Shown one piece after another: positions 7,380 to 17,442 of a stretch of 64,000 nt of DNA. The first letter of the stretch is position 1. Every line of letters begins with the position of its first letter. The stretch spans positions 22,815-86,814 of the forward strand of contig CACXMM010000008.1 in the NCBI GenBank assembly GCA_902768785.1, in the 5' to 3' direction. The notes under the pieces are model-generated. The model saw only the letters and a list, made by a program, of their open reading frames with translations, did not search any database and had not been told where the DNA came from. Source of the DNA: an uncultured Prevotellaceae bacterium. GTDB lineage: Bacteria > Bacteroidota > Bacteroidia > Bacteroidales > Bacteroidaceae. The position numbers and the translations under genes are program-made.

Positions 7380-9890
7380 TTATCCCATGATGACTTCCAC
7401 GGTGTGCTTGCCTTCTGTGGCGGGAACCACGTTACCCTCAATGGCTTTACCATCGAAGGTGATGCTCTTGATGCCCTTCTGCACGCCATCGGGATTCTTC
7501 ACGGTGATGATATATTCCGCTCCACGGAACTTGCGCTTCACCGTGTATTCCTTGGCCGTCTGTGGCACGCAGGGATCGATAAGCAATCCGTTGTAGTCTG
7601 GCTTGATGCCGAGGATGTACTGAGAGGCGGTGAGCCACATCCATGCGGCGGTACCCGTGAGCCATGAGTTCTTGCCCTCACCCGGACGGGCGGCATCCTT
7701 GCCAGCAACCATCTGACAGTTCACATAGGGTTCCACCTTATGGAGTGTCTGGTCTTTGATGAAGACCGGTGAAATCTTCTGATACAGTTCCCAGGCATCG
7801 TTGCCGCGGGCAGCCACGGTGTCGCCGATGATGACCCACGGATTGTTGTGGCAGAAGATACCGGCATTCTCCTTGTAGCCGGCGGGGTAGGAGCTGATCT
7901 CACCCATCTCCACGTGGTAGGTAGTGAAGGCGGGATTGTTGAGTACCATACCATGCTCGGAGTCGAGATATTTCTTACAGGAGTCGAGGGCCTTGTCAAC
8001 CATGCCTTCTTCCTGTCCGATACCGGCCATGGCGCACCATCCCTGGCTCTCGATGAAGATCTTGCCTTCCTCGTTCTCGTGGGAGCCGATCTTGTTACCG
8101 TAGAAGTCGTAGGCACGGAGATACCACTCACCGTCCCATCCGTCTTTCTTCACGGCAGCAATCATGGCGTTGATTTCCTTTTCAGCCCTTTGGGCTTCTA
8201 CAGAATATTTACTAGTCGCACTAGTCTCACTAGTCCTACTAGCCAACTCTTTACAAAGCTCTACATATTGCTTGCCACATACCACAAAGAGACCGGCAAT
8301 CATGAGCGACTCGGCCTTGGAGCCCACGCTGTTGTTCTCAGTGGTCTGGAAACTCTCGTTGGGATCCCATGAGAAACAGTTCAGATTCAGACAGTCGTTC
8401 CAGTCAGCACGTCCAATCAGCGGCAGCTTGTGGGGACCGAGGTTCTCCACGACGTGGTTGAACGAGATACGCAGGTGTTCGAAGAGCGACACCTCAGTAC
8501 CTGGCTCGTTATCCCAGGGCACCATCTCGTCGAGGATGGAGAAGTCGCCTGTCTCCTTGATATAGGCCACGGTACCGAAGATGAGCCACATAGGGTCGTC
8601 GTTGAATCCGCCGCCGATATCGTTGTTGCCGCGCTTGGTGAGTGGCTGGTACTGATGATAGCATCCACCGTCGGGGAACTGTGTGGAGGCAATATCGATA
8701 ATGCGCTCACGGGCACGACTGGGAATCTGATGGACGAAGCCCACAAGGTCCTGGTTACTGTCGCGGAAGCCCATGCCGCGGCCCACACCACTCTCGAAGA
8801 ACGAGGCTGAGCGCGAGAAGTTGAATGTCACCATACATTGGTACTGGTTCCAGATGTTGACCATGCGGTCAAGGCTCTCGTTGCCGCTCTTCACGGTATA
8901 GCGGTCGAGCAGGTCGTCCCAGAACTTGGCGAGTTCGGCAAATGCCTTGTCAACTTTCTCCGTGGTATCGAACTCAGCAATGGTCTGCTGTGCTCTCACC
9001 TTATTAATAAAGGTACGGTCGAGGTCGCCAAGCGAGGTAATGAGTCCGGGTGTCTTCTCGGCATATTTCTCTTCCTGCGGCTGCTCCACATAGCCTAACA
9101 CGAAGATGAAGTCTTTGCTCTCTCCCGGTTGCAGCTCCACTTCAATAAAATGGGAGGCGATGGGGCTCCATCCGTGGGCCACACTGTTCTTGGGCTGTCC
9201 TGCCATCACGCAGTCGGGCTCAGAGAATTCATTGTAAAGTCCGATGAAGCTCTCGCGATCAGTGTCGAAGCCGTTGATGGGTGTGTTCACGCTGTAGTAG
9301 GCATAGTGGTTGCGGCGCTCCTTGTATTCGGTCTTGTGATAGATCACACTGCCGTCTATTTCCACCTCACCTGTGGAGAAGTTACGCTGGAAGTTCTCCA
9401 TATCGGTAGCGGCATTCCAGAGGCACCATTCAGCAAACGAGAAGAGCTTGAACTTTCTGGTCTCCTTCGTGGTGTTCTTCAGGGTGAGCTTCTGGACTTC
9501 ACACCATTTCTTCAGAGGAACGAAGAAGAGGACGCTGGCCTCGATGCCGTTCTTCCTTCCAGTGATGCGAGTGTAGCTCATGCCATGACGGCACTCGTAG
9601 AAGTCGAGGGGTGTCTTACAGGGCTTGAAACCGGGATTCCACACAACACCACCGTCGTTGATGTAGAAATAACGTCCACCGTTATCCATGGGTACACCAT
9701 TGTAACGGTAACGGGTAATGCGGCGGAACTTGGCATCCTTGAAGAAGGAATAGCCGCCGGCGGTGTTTGAGATCAGTGAGAAAAAGTCTTCGTTGCCCAG
9801 GTAGTTGATCCAGGGCCACGGTGTCTTGGGGTCGGTGATGACGTACTCACGGGCGGCATCATCGAAGTGTCCATACGTTTTGTTAGTCAT
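7380..9890 (-). CDS. GH94 phosphorylase, probably cellobiose phosphorylase
   Basis: An 836-residue cytoplasmic enzyme (no signal peptide) that splits a beta-glucoside disaccharide with phosphate, giving glucose-1-phosphate and a free sugar. The N-terminal beta-sandwich begins with [28 protein letters not shown], the usual GH94 opening ([11 protein letters not shown]...). The catalytic acid is the Asp of [11 protein letters not shown] (about D496). [10 protein letters not shown] (about 375-385) and the GTAAWMW segment near the C-terminus are further family motifs. Length is close to typical cellobiose phosphorylases (about 810), and the excess is partly a 9-bp repeat array encoding [10 protein letters not shown] (about residues 549-560). 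The start lies 48 bases after bcp, with no clear promoter of its own. Other GH94 specificities cannot be excluded. Confidence 0.9.
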   Translation of the reverse strand: MTNKTYGHFDDAAREYVITDPKTPWPWINYLGNEDFFSLISNTAGGYSFFKDAKFRRITRYRYNGVPMDNGGRYFYINDGGVVWNPGFKPCKTPLDFYECRHGMSYTRITGRKNGIEASVLFFVPLKKWCEVQKLTLKNTTKETRKFKLFSFAEWCLWNAATDMENFQRNFSTGEVEIDGSVIYHKTEYKERRNHYAYYSVNTPINGFDTDRESFIGLYNEFSEPDCVMAGQPKNSVAHGWSPIASHFIEVELQPGESKDFIFVLGYVEQPQEEKYAEKTPGLITSLGDLDRTFINKVRAQQTIAEFDTTEKVDKAFAELAKFWDDLLDRYTVKSGNESLDRMVNIWNQYQCMVTFNFSRSASFFESGVGRGMGFRDSNQDLVGFVHQIPSRARERIIDIASTQFPDGGCYHQYQPLTKRGNNDIGGGFNDDPMWLIFGTVAYIKETGDFSILDEMVPWDNEPGTEVSLFEHLRISFNHVVENLGPHKLPLIGRADWNDCLNLNCFSWDPNESFQTTENNSVGSKAESLMIAGLFVVCGKQYVELCKELASRTSETSATSKYSVEAQRAEKEINAMIAAVKKDGWDGEWYLRAYDFYGNKIGSHENEEGKIFIESQGWCAMAGIGQEEGMVDKALDSCKKYLDSEHGMVLNNPAFTTYHVEMGEISSYPAGYKENAGIFCHNNPWVIIGDTVAARGNDAWELYQKISPVFIKDQTLHKVEPYVNCQMVAGKDAARPGEGKNSWLTGTAAWMWLTASQYILGIKPDYNGLLIDPCVPQTAKEYTVKRKFRGAEYIITVKNPDGVQKGIKSITFDGKAIEGNVVPATEGKHTVEVIMG
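8211..8246 (-). repeat. Four 9-bp repeats inside the GH94 gene
   Basis: On the coding strand the units are GCTAGTAGG, ACTAGTGAG, ACTAGTGCG and ACTAGTAAA, read in frame as (A/T)-S-x. The consensus ACTAGTnnn is the same, in the same frame, as the array in the beta-galactosidase gene at 26158. Confidence 0.85.
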
Positions 9891-9938
9891 ATTATGATTA
9901 TTTGGGTTTTGATTGTTTCTTTTCCAGATTCTCTAGAT

Positions 9939-10394
9939 TTATACCTTATCTAATATCTGTTCGGCATGAATCTTGGTCTTGATTTCCTTGGGCAGGAAGA
10001 TCTTCTCGATAATGCCTTCCTCATTGATGATAAAGGTCGTGCGGAAAGTACCGAAGTACTTACGACCGTACATGCTCTTCTCACCCCACACACCGAACTG
10101 TTCCACGAGTTTGTTCTCCGTGTCGGCAATCAGGGGGAAAGGCAGGTTATTCTTCTCAATGAACTTCTTGTGCGACTTCTCATCCTGTACGCTGACGCCA
10201 ATCACCTCGTAGCCTTGCTTCCGGAGCATACTGTAGTTGTCGCGGAAACTGCATGCCTCGGCAGTGCAGCCGCTGGTAGAGTCTTTCGGATAGAAATACA
10301 GCACCAATTTCCTGCCTGCGAAATCACTCAGTTTGATCTCACGGCCATTCTCATCTTTCCCCAGAATCTCCGGGGCTTTGTCTCCAATGTTCAT
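9939..10394 (-). CDS. bcp: Thioredoxin-dependent thiol peroxidase (bacterioferritin comigratory protein)
   Basis: A 151-residue cytoplasmic peroxiredoxin that reduces peroxides with electrons from thioredoxin. The peroxidatic Cys43 and resolving Cys48 sit in FYPKDSTSGCTAEACSF, the Bcp/PrxQ pattern with four residues between them. The active-site Arg is in FGTFRTTFII. The start at 10394 (MNIGDKAPEI) is chosen because it gives the normal family length and lies about 33 bases downstream of a TAACTTTG box. An upstream ATG at 10457 would lie before the transcription start. It is probably followed in the same transcript by the GH94 gene. Confidence 0.95.
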   Translation of the reverse strand: MNIGDKAPEILGKDENGREIKLSDFAGRKLVLYFYPKDSTSGCTAEACSFRDNYSMLRKQGYEVIGVSVQDEKSHKKFIEKNNLPFPLIADTENKLVEQFGVWGEKSMYGRKYFGTFRTTFIINEEGIIEKIFLPKEIKTKIHAEQILDKV

Positions 10395-10427
10395 CTTGTC
10401 TATAGGTTTCTGGTTATTATCTGGTTG

Positions 10428-10606
10428 CAAAGTTACAAAAAAACGAGTGCAGAACAAAACAAATTCATTTGTTTTTTATGCCGAGTGCATTGTAACTTCG
10501 TGATTATTTCACAAAGTTACGAAAAGTCGAGTGAAATGCAAAAGGAAAACAAGTTTTTCTTTTCATTTCCGAGATGAAGTAACTTCGCGATTTATCACAA
10601 AGTTAC
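10428..10606 (-). promoter_or_regulatory. Tandem promoter region of bcp with three -7 boxes
   Basis: Identical boxes TAACTTTG occur on the minus strand at 10428-10435, 10513-10520 and 10599-10606, spaced 85 and 86 bp, inside a diverged tandem duplication of about 85 bp. Palindromes opening with GTAACTTCG overlap the two upstream boxes (10492-10520 and 10579-10606). A perfect dyad AAACAAAT-TC-ATTTGTTT lies at 10457-10474, just upstream of the nearest promoter. Other than these elements the 285-base gap up to 10742 holds only the promoter of the next gene. Confidence 0.6.
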
Positions 10607-10702
10607 GAAAAAACAAAGAATCTTTTCTGTTCTCTTTGCTAAAGTTTCTTAGTATATACAAATAAATCGTTAAAGATTCTTTGTGTTGTGCAAGAAAAAA
10701 CG

Positions 10703-10710
10703 TATCTTTG
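10703..10710 (+). promoter_or_regulatory. -7 box TATCTTTG of the alpha-2-macroglobulin gene
   Basis: A perfect consensus box, 33 bases upstream of the start codon at 10743. It is the only strong plus-strand box in the divergent region. Confidence 0.7.
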
Positions 10711-10742
10711 CATTAATCTTATGAACTAAGATAAAAACAGTC

Positions 10743-13700
10743 ATGAAGAAAATTTTTGGAATCTTATTAATAGTTATGGTGTTCATGCCGTTTGACCTTT
10801 TCGGACAGAGTTACGACAGCTTGTGGAAGCAGGTGGCGTCGGCGGAGAAACAGGATCTGCCCAAGACCCAGATGGAGGTGTTGGAGAAGATCGTTTCCAA
10901 GGCACAGAAAGAAAAACAGTACGGACAGTTGATCAAGGCGCAGCTGAAGCACACGCAGGCCATGGCTTCGATCTCTCCCGACTCGCTGAAGCCTTCTGTG
11001 GAACGCTTCAAGCAGCAGACCCTTGCGGCGGAGGAGACAGATGCGGCATTGGCTGCGGTGCTGAATTGTATCTTAGGCAGTGTGTACCGGCTCAATCCCT
11101 CATTGTCCGATGATGCCAAAGAACAGAGCGAACAATACTACGCCAAGGCGCTGAGTGATCCGAAGATGTTGGCAGCACACCAGACAGGAGAGTTCAATCC
11201 GCTGGTGGAGAAAGGTACCGACAGTGAACTGTTCAATCACGATCTGTTGCAGCTCCTCGGCTTTGAGGCACGGAAGTACCAGCTGCTGCACACCTATTAC
11301 GAGCAGGTGGGGAACCGACGGGCTGCCCTCTATTGCGCATTGCGAGAGGTGCAGCAGCGCTATGAGGATAAGGAAGGGAGTCGGTTCAAGACTTCCAAGT
11401 ATGCCGCTGCCCTCGACTCACTGATCCAGCAATACGGTGACCTTCCTGAGTGTGGTGAGGTGGCGATTGCCCGTTCTGACTTCATGGGCGATTGTGATGA
11501 TGTCACCGTTGACGAGCAAATTGCTTATATCCATGAGGCCTCCGCCCGATGGAGCGGATGGAAACGTATCAACCAGTTACAGAACAAGGAAAAACGGTTG
11601 CGCCAACCTCGCTTCTCCTTGTCGATGGAACGGCAGGTGGCTTTACCCGACAGACCTATCAAAGTGGCTATCTCGGCCATCCGTAACCTTCCTCAGCTTC
11701 AGATCAAGGTAACCCGATTGAACCATACGGGGGAGAGCGAGATCAGTGCCCATGACAAGACAGAGAAACTGAAACTGGTAAAGGGATCGGAACGGGTGTT
11801 CACCAAGGATTTCACTTTCAAGCAGGAATACTATACCCGTAAGGATTCGATGGAGATCGAGGCGTTGCCCATAGGCATCTACTTGGTGGAGGTGACTGCT
11901 CCCAAAAACAAGATTGATCCGCAGCGGATGATTCTCTATGTAAGCAATATGCTGTTCTTGCAAGAGCGCTTGCCAGAGAACAAAATCCGTTATGTGGCAG
12001 TGAATGCCACTACAGGACAGCCTGTGCCAGGAGCCAAGCTGAAGCTGTCGTTCTATCAGGGATACCAAAAGGATGACAAGGTGGTGACGCTGACCTGTGA
12101 CAAACAGGGAGAAACTGTCTATCGGATGGACGGTAACAGAGACTATCCTTCTAAATTGTTCGTGACGGCAGGGAAGGATTGTTACTTGCCTGCTCAGTCT
12201 GGAAACCGTGGCTATTTTTATTATTATCCGGATGATGAAAGACGTGATATCTTCCATCTTTATACCGACCGCGAGATCTACCGGCCCGGACAAACGGTGC
12301 ATGCCTCCTTCCTGGCACATCAAAAGAATGACTTGGAAGCACAGGCGTTGGCAGACCGGCAGTATGTGATCACTCTCCGTGATGCCAACCATAAAGTCGT
12401 GGAGGAACGGGAGGTGAGAACGGATGCCTACGGTACGGCCTCGGCAGATTTCGTACTTCCTGCCTCAGGACTGACTGGTCGTTTCTTGCTTCAGGTGGGA
12501 TCAACCTCGAAGTCTATCCGTGTGGAGGAGTATAAGCGTCCTACCTTTGAGGTGGAGTTCGATGAGGTGAAGGAAGCCTACAAGGACGGTGACGTGGTTT
12601 CGGTGACAGGACGTGCCAAGACGTATGCGGGTGTGCCAGTGCAGGGTGCGAAGGTGAAATATCATGTACGGCGCACACAGGCGTGGTGGTGGCGCTGGAA
12701 CTCTGATAACGAGGGCGATGAGGATCTGGATGATGGAGAAATCATTACCGACAGTCAGGGTGAATTCAAGATCCAGGTGCCGATGGCGTTACCGGAATGG
12801 GTGGAGCCTGATGACCTGGATGGTCACGGCTACTACCGTTATCCGCGTTTCTACTCATTCCAAGTGAATGCCGATGTGACCGATCAAGGTGGAGAGACAC
12901 ATGCTGCCAATACGAGTCTGCCCTTGGGCAGTAAGCCTACGGCTTTTGCCTGTGAGATTACGAAACGTAGTGAGAAAAAGGACTTTAAGGACTTCCGCTT
13001 TACCTTGCGTAACGCTGCAGGACAGGAGGTGGAAGGGATGGTGAGCTATACCATCGATGGGAAGAACCCACGTACGGTGAAAGCGAACGAGAAGGTGGAG
13101 ATTGATGCCACCACGTTGGCATCGGGCCAGCACGTCATTGAGGCTACCTGTGGTGAGGATACGCTGAAAGAGGACTTCATCGTGTTCTCCTTGGATGATA
13201 AGACTCCTTGCGTGGAGACACACGACTGGTTCTATCAGACAGCAAAGGTGTTCCCCCGTGACGGGAAAGGGGTTACCGTACAGGTGGGTGCCACAGATAA
13301 GAATACGCATGTGGTATATTCAATTGTCTCTGGTGACCGTCTTTTGGAGAGCGGAACATTGAAAGTATCGAACAGTATTGTATCACGTACCTTTAAATAT
13401 AAAGAGGAGTACGGGTCGGGACTGTTGCTCACTTATGCGTGGGTGAAAGAAGGAAAGACCTATACTCATTCCACCACCATCGAACGACCCTTACCCGTAA
13501 AGGATCTGAAGATGAGCTGGGTGACCTTCCGTGACTTACTGACACCTGGACAGCAGGAGGAATGGACACTTCATGTGACACATCCCGATGGCAAGCCGGC
13601 ACAGGCACAGCTCATGGCAACGATGTACGACAAGAGTCTTGACCAACTGGCACAGAATTACTGGTATTTCAGTACGGGAATCTCACAGACGCTGCCCCAT

Positions 13701-16328
13701 ACTGAATGGTCATACCCGATGTTCGGCATGCTGCATGCATCCGGAAACCAGCGGGTAAACACAGTCGTGGTGCCTACGTTGTCTTTCTCGAGGTTTACGA
13801 ATGACATTACCGAATTTGCTGAAGGATTCAGCTATTTTGGCATCCGTTATCGTACTCGTCTAGGTGGGGGCGTGATGTTAAGGGCAAAGGGAGAACAGCC
13901 CATGCTGATGGAGGAGAAAGCTGTCATGGCAACAGCTGATGCGATGGCAGCAGATGAAAGTGTCTTGAACGAGGTGGTGACTGTGGGATATGCTACCCAG
14001 AAGAAGTCTCTTGCTACAGGAGCAGTACGTATAGATAATGGCAACAGTAACGTTGGTGTAGAGGAACCGAAGATGGATGAAGGACAGATCCGTGAGAACC
14101 TGAATGAGACAGCTTTCTTCTACCCGGCTTTGGTTACTGATGAGAAGGGTGATGTAGGGATCCGCTTTACACTCCCAGAGAGTGTCACCACGTGGCGGTT
14201 CATCAGTCTGGCACATGACAAAGAGATGAATTACGGATTTCTGGAGGGCATCACCGTGGCGAAGAAAGATGTGATGGTACAGCCCAATATGCCACGCTTT
14301 ATCCGTATAGGTGACAAAGCCACGATCACCACGAAGATCTTCAATACTGCCGAGAGGGATATCAGTGGACAGGTGGGTATCCGTTTGATCGATCCCGAGA
14401 CGGAGCAGACGGTAATGGAATCCACTCAACCGTTCAGTGTGGCAAAGGGAGAGACAGGGAATGCTCAGTTTGACTTCATGCCCACAGAACAGACACCGAG
14501 TATGCTGATCTGTAAGATCATCGCTTATGGCGAGGGCTTCAGTGATGGGGAACAGCACTACCTGCCTATCCTGCCTAACAGCGAGATGGTGACGAATACG
14601 TTACCATTTACCCAACATGAGGCTGGGACGAAGGCACTCGATCTGTCAAAGATGATTCCCGCTGATGCGAAGAACACAACTATGACCGTGGAATATACCA
14701 ATAACCCTGCGTGGCTGATGGTGCAGACGTTGCCTTTCATCGGGGATGTCAATGAACATAACGCAATCAGTCTGGCGGCAGCCTACTACTCCAATAAGAT
14801 AGGTGCCCACCTCATCGGACAGGCTCCGGAGATCAAGAGTGTGTTCCAGCAGTGGCAACAGGAACAGGGAGAGGAAACATCACTGATGAGTGCCTTGGAG
14901 AAGAACCAGAGCTTGAAGGCCTTGGTGCTGAACGAGACACCATGGGTGATGGATGCCCGTGACGAGAGTCGGCAGAAAAAGGCACTGGGGAACTTCTTCG
15001 ATGAGAATGCTTTGAACTACCGACTGACCACTGCTTTGGAGCAACTGAAGAAGCTGCAATTGTCTGACGGCTCTTTCTCTTGGTGGGAAGGCATGCACGG
15101 ATCACCAAGCATGACAGCAGAGGTGATGGAGTTCCTGACTCGTCTGAACCTGCTGGTTGGGACAGACAACGCTACGAAGCAAATCCTCTTGAGAGCAAAC
15201 AACTATCTGAGTGATATCGTGATCAACGAGGTGGCCGATATGAAGCGGCGCGAAAAGAAGGGTGAGAAGATCTATATCTGGTACTCACACGCCTTACAAT
15301 GGGTGTACATCAATGCAATAGCCGACAGAAAACTGAGTTCGCAAGAACAGGATGCCGTGGATTACCTGTTGACGAAGCTAGAGAAAATGAACACCAAACA
15401 GTCGATGTATGCCAAGGCCAAGATGGCGGTGGTGCTTGCGAAGAATGGAAGGAAAGAAAAGGCGAACGTCTATATGAAGAGCCTGAAGGAATACATGGTC
15501 TATACAGAGGAGATGGGACGTTACTTCGATACACCGCGTGCCGGCTACTCTTGGTGCGACTATCGTATTCCCACACAGACGGCGGTGATTGAGGCTTGGA
15601 AGCAGCTGCAGCCTAATGACCAGCAGACCATCACGGAACTGCAGCGGTGGTTACTGTTACAGAAACATACACAGAATTGGGATACACCCATCAACTGCGT
15701 GAACGCCGTGTATGCGTTCCTTAATGGAAACACGGATTTACTGGCACAACAGGAGCCGACAGTGCTGAAGGTTGACGGACAGGTGCTCGACCTTCCGAAA
15801 GCAACAGCGGGCATGGGCTATGTGAAGACCACGATGCAGGTAACAAGGCCGAAGGTGCTAACGGCAGAGAAGACCAGTACTGGTACCTCGTGGGGAGCTG
15901 TCTATACACAGTTCCTGCAGCCTACTGCCACAGTGAAAGATCTTGTATCCGGTTTGAAGGTCACGCGACAACTATTGACGTTGGAGAACAAACCTGTCAC
16001 AAACCTGACTGTAGGTGATCGGGTGAAGGTGCGCCTGACCATTGAGGCAGATCGCGATTATGACTATGTACAGCTGATTGACAAGCGGGCAGCCTGTATG
16101 GAACCTGTAAACCAGCTGAGCGGCTATCACTGGGGATACTACTGTGCACCGAAAGACTGTGCCACCAATTACTACTTTGATATCTTGTCGAAAGGTAAGC
16201 ATGTGATAGAGACAGAATACTTTATCGACCGTCAGGGCACTTACGAGACGGGAACTTGTGTCGTGCAGTGTGCCTATAGTCCCGAATATATGGGCAGGAC
16301 GAAGTCGCAGACGCTAGTCATCAAATGA
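10743..16328 (+). CDS. Alpha-2-macroglobulin-family protein without the thioester
   Basis: An 1861-residue secreted protein with signal peptide MKKIFGILLIVMVFMPFDLFGQ. An N-terminal helical region is followed by an MG2 domain (RDIFHLYTDREIYRPGQTV, about 500), further MG domains (VEEYKRPTFEVEFDEV, about 600), a complement-type A2M domain (FYPALVTDEKGDVGIRFTLPE, about 1125) and a terpenoid-cyclase-like domain (LSDGSFSWWEG, about 1440). The thioester motif normally written CxEQ is absent: the matching place near 1335 reads GDVNEHNAIS. Just before the A2M domain, near 1075, sits NEVVTVGYATQKKS, the motif otherwise diagnostic of SusC transporters. Family members are thought to trap proteases in the periplasm; without a thioester any trapping would be non-covalent. 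The stop overlaps the next start. Confidence 0.9.
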   Translation: MKKIFGILLIVMVFMPFDLFGQSYDSLWKQVASAEKQDLPKTQMEVLEKIVSKAQKEKQYGQLIKAQLKHTQAMASISPDSLKPSVERFKQQTLAAEETDAALAAVLNCILGSVYRLNPSLSDDAKEQSEQYYAKALSDPKMLAAHQTGEFNPLVEKGTDSELFNHDLLQLLGFEARKYQLLHTYYEQVGNRRAALYCALREVQQRYEDKEGSRFKTSKYAAALDSLIQQYGDLPECGEVAIARSDFMGDCDDVTVDEQIAYIHEASARWSGWKRINQLQNKEKRLRQPRFSLSMERQVALPDRPIKVAISAIRNLPQLQIKVTRLNHTGESEISAHDKTEKLKLVKGSERVFTKDFTFKQEYYTRKDSMEIEALPIGIYLVEVTAPKNKIDPQRMILYVSNMLFLQERLPENKIRYVAVNATTGQPVPGAKLKLSFYQGYQKDDKVVTLTCDKQGETVYRMDGNRDYPSKLFVTAGKDCYLPAQSGNRGYFYYYPDDERRDIFHLYTDREIYRPGQTVHASFLAHQKNDLEAQALADRQYVITLRDANHKVVEEREVRTDAYGTASADFVLPASGLTGRFLLQVGSTSKSIRVEEYKRPTFEVEFDEVKEAYKDGDVVSVTGRAKTYAGVPVQGAKVKYHVRRTQAWWWRWNSDNEGDEDLDDGEIITDSQGEFKIQVPMALPEWVEPDDLDGHGYYRYPRFYSFQVNADVTDQGGETHAANTSLPLGSKPTAFACEITKRSEKKDFKDFRFTLRNAAGQEVEGMVSYTIDGKNPRTVKANEKVEIDATTLASGQHVIEATCGEDTLKEDFIVFSLDDKTPCVETHDWFYQTAKVFPRDGKGVTVQVGATDKNTHVVYSIVSGDRLLESGTLKVSNSIVSRTFKYKEEYGSGLLLTYAWVKEGKTYTHSTTIERPLPVKDLKMSWVTFRDLLTPGQQEEWTLHVTHPDGKPAQAQLMATMYDKSLDQLAQNYWYFSTGISQTLPHTEWSYPMFGMLHASGNQRVNTVVVPTLSFSRFTNDITEFAEGFSYFGIRYRTRLGGGVMLRAKGEQPMLMEEKAVMATADAMAADESVLNEVVTVGYATQKKSLATGAVRIDNGNSNVGVEEPKMDEGQIRENLNETAFFYPALVTDEKGDVGIRFTLPESVTTWRFISLAHDKEMNYGFLEGITVAKKDVMVQPNMPRFIRIGDKATITTKIFNTAERDISGQVGIRLIDPETEQTVMESTQPFSVAKGETGNAQFDFMPTEQTPSMLICKIIAYGEGFSDGEQHYLPILPNSEMVTNTLPFTQHEAGTKALDLSKMIPADAKNTTMTVEYTNNPAWLMVQTLPFIGDVNEHNAISLAAAYYSNKIGAHLIGQAPEIKSVFQQWQQEQGEETSLMSALEKNQSLKALVLNETPWVMDARDESRQKKALGNFFDENALNYRLTTALEQLKKLQLSDGSFSWWEGMHGSPSMTAEVMEFLTRLNLLVGTDNATKQILLRANNYLSDIVINEVADMKRREKKGEKIYIWYSHALQWVYINAIADRKLSSQEQDAVDYLLTKLEKMNTKQSMYAKAKMAVVLAKNGRKEKANVYMKSLKEYMVYTEEMGRYFDTPRAGYSWCDYRIPTQTAVIEAWKQLQPNDQQTITELQRWLLLQKHTQNWDTPINCVNAVYAFLNGNTDLLAQQEPTVLKVDGQVLDLPKATAGMGYVKTTMQVTRPKVLTAEKTSTGTSWGAVYTQFLQPTATVKDLVSGLKVTRQLLTLENKPVTNLTVGDRVKVRLTIEADRDYDYVQLIDKRAACMEPVNQLSGYHWGYYCAPKDCATNYYFDILSKGKHVIETEYFIDRQGTYETGTCVVQCAYSPEYMGRTKSQTLVIK

Positions 16329-17392
16329 TTATGAACAGGAAAATAATGATACTTGCAGCTTGTGCCTGGGCGGTGACCTATGTGCAAGCACAGAAGATTA
16401 CCGCACAGACCGAGGTGGTTGATTGCGGAAGTGTGGTGTATGAACATCCGGTAACGGTGAAGTTCGAGATGCAGAACAGTGGGTATAGTCCACTGGTGAT
16501 CAAGGACGTAAAGACCAGTTGTGGCTGTACCTCGGTGGAGTTCCCCAGGTCATCCATCCCTGCTGGCGACGGGTTCTCAGTCTCTGCCACCTATGATGCC
16601 CGGCAATTGGGACATTTCCTGAAGGACGTGGCTATCTATAGCAATGCTTCCGACAAACCGTTCTATCTCACCATACGGGGTGTCGTGGTGGAGGAAGTGG
16701 TTGACTTTGCCGGTGAATATCCCTATACCTTGGCGGATGTGAAGGCTGATAAGCATGATTTGGAGTTCGATGATGTGAACAGAGGTGACATGCCAATGGA
16801 AAAGATCCATATCATGAACAGTGGTACCAAGGCCATCACGCCAACAGTGATGCATCTGCCCGAATACCTCAAAGCTATCGTTTCACCCACGATGATCGCA
16901 CCAGGACGACAGGGAACGGTGTCAATCATATTGGATTCCAAGAAATTGCGTGACTATGGCTTGACACAGACGAGCGTCTTCCTTGGCATGTTCCCAGGTG
17001 ACAAGGTGAGCCCTGAGAAGGAGATCTCCGTATCGGCCGTCTTGCTTCCTGCCTTTACCGAACTGACGGAGAGTCAGCTGGTGAATGGTCCGAAGATCAA
17101 GCTCTCGCGTGAGAACGTTGATATCGACTTTGGCAAGAGGTCGAAGAAAACTGAAAGCATCACGATTGAGAATGCGGGTCACATGATCTTGGATATCAGC
17201 TCATTGCAAATGTTTACCACAGGACTGAAGCTGAAACTGAACAAGACACGTCTGTTGCCAGGTGAATCGGCTGTCCTGAAAATCACCGCCGAGGCCAAGC
17301 TGCTGCGCTCCGTACGTACCCGTCCTCGTGTCTTGATGATTACCAATGATCCCACCAAGCCGAAGGTGGTGATATACCTGAACGTGAAATAG
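16325..17392 (+). CDS. DUF1573 domain protein, exported
   Basis: A 355-residue exported protein (signal peptide about 1-22, ending YVQAQ). It begins with a DUF1573 immunoglobulin-like domain: GSVVYEHPVTVKFEMQNSG, then VKTSCGCTSVEFP, whose cysteines are the family hallmark. Two more repeats of similar beta-strand pattern follow (about 140-250 and 270-355). The start overlaps the stop of the macroglobulin gene by four bases, so the two are translationally coupled. The family's function is not established. Association with a macroglobulin-like protein suggests a role in the cell envelope. Confidence 0.85.
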   Translation: MIMNRKIMILAACAWAVTYVQAQKITAQTEVVDCGSVVYEHPVTVKFEMQNSGYSPLVIKDVKTSCGCTSVEFPRSSIPAGDGFSVSATYDARQLGHFLKDVAIYSNASDKPFYLTIRGVVVEEVVDFAGEYPYTLADVKADKHDLEFDDVNRGDMPMEKIHIMNSGTKAITPTVMHLPEYLKAIVSPTMIAPGRQGTVSIILDSKKLRDYGLTQTSVFLGMFPGDKVSPEKEISVSAVLLPAFTELTESQLVNGPKIKLSRENVDIDFGKRSKKTESITIENAGHMILDISSLQMFTTGLKLKLNKTRLLPGESAVLKITAEAKLLRSVRTRPRVLMITNDPTKPKVVIYLNVK

Positions 17393-17434
17393 TCTCACCT
17401 CTCATCTCTAATCTTTCATCTCTCATCTCTAAAA
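17393..17434. repeat. Six heptamer repeats between the DUF1573 gene and meaB
   Basis: Units of the type TCTCATC begin on the base after the stop codon of the upstream gene and fill nearly the whole 50-base gap before meaB. Confidence 0.85.
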
Positions 17435-17442
17435 TACATATC

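Noticed and set aside
7314-7667. 117-codon plus-strand frame starting in the GH94 terminator
   Set aside because: It begins inside the terminator hairpin and then runs antisense to the well-supported GH94 gene.
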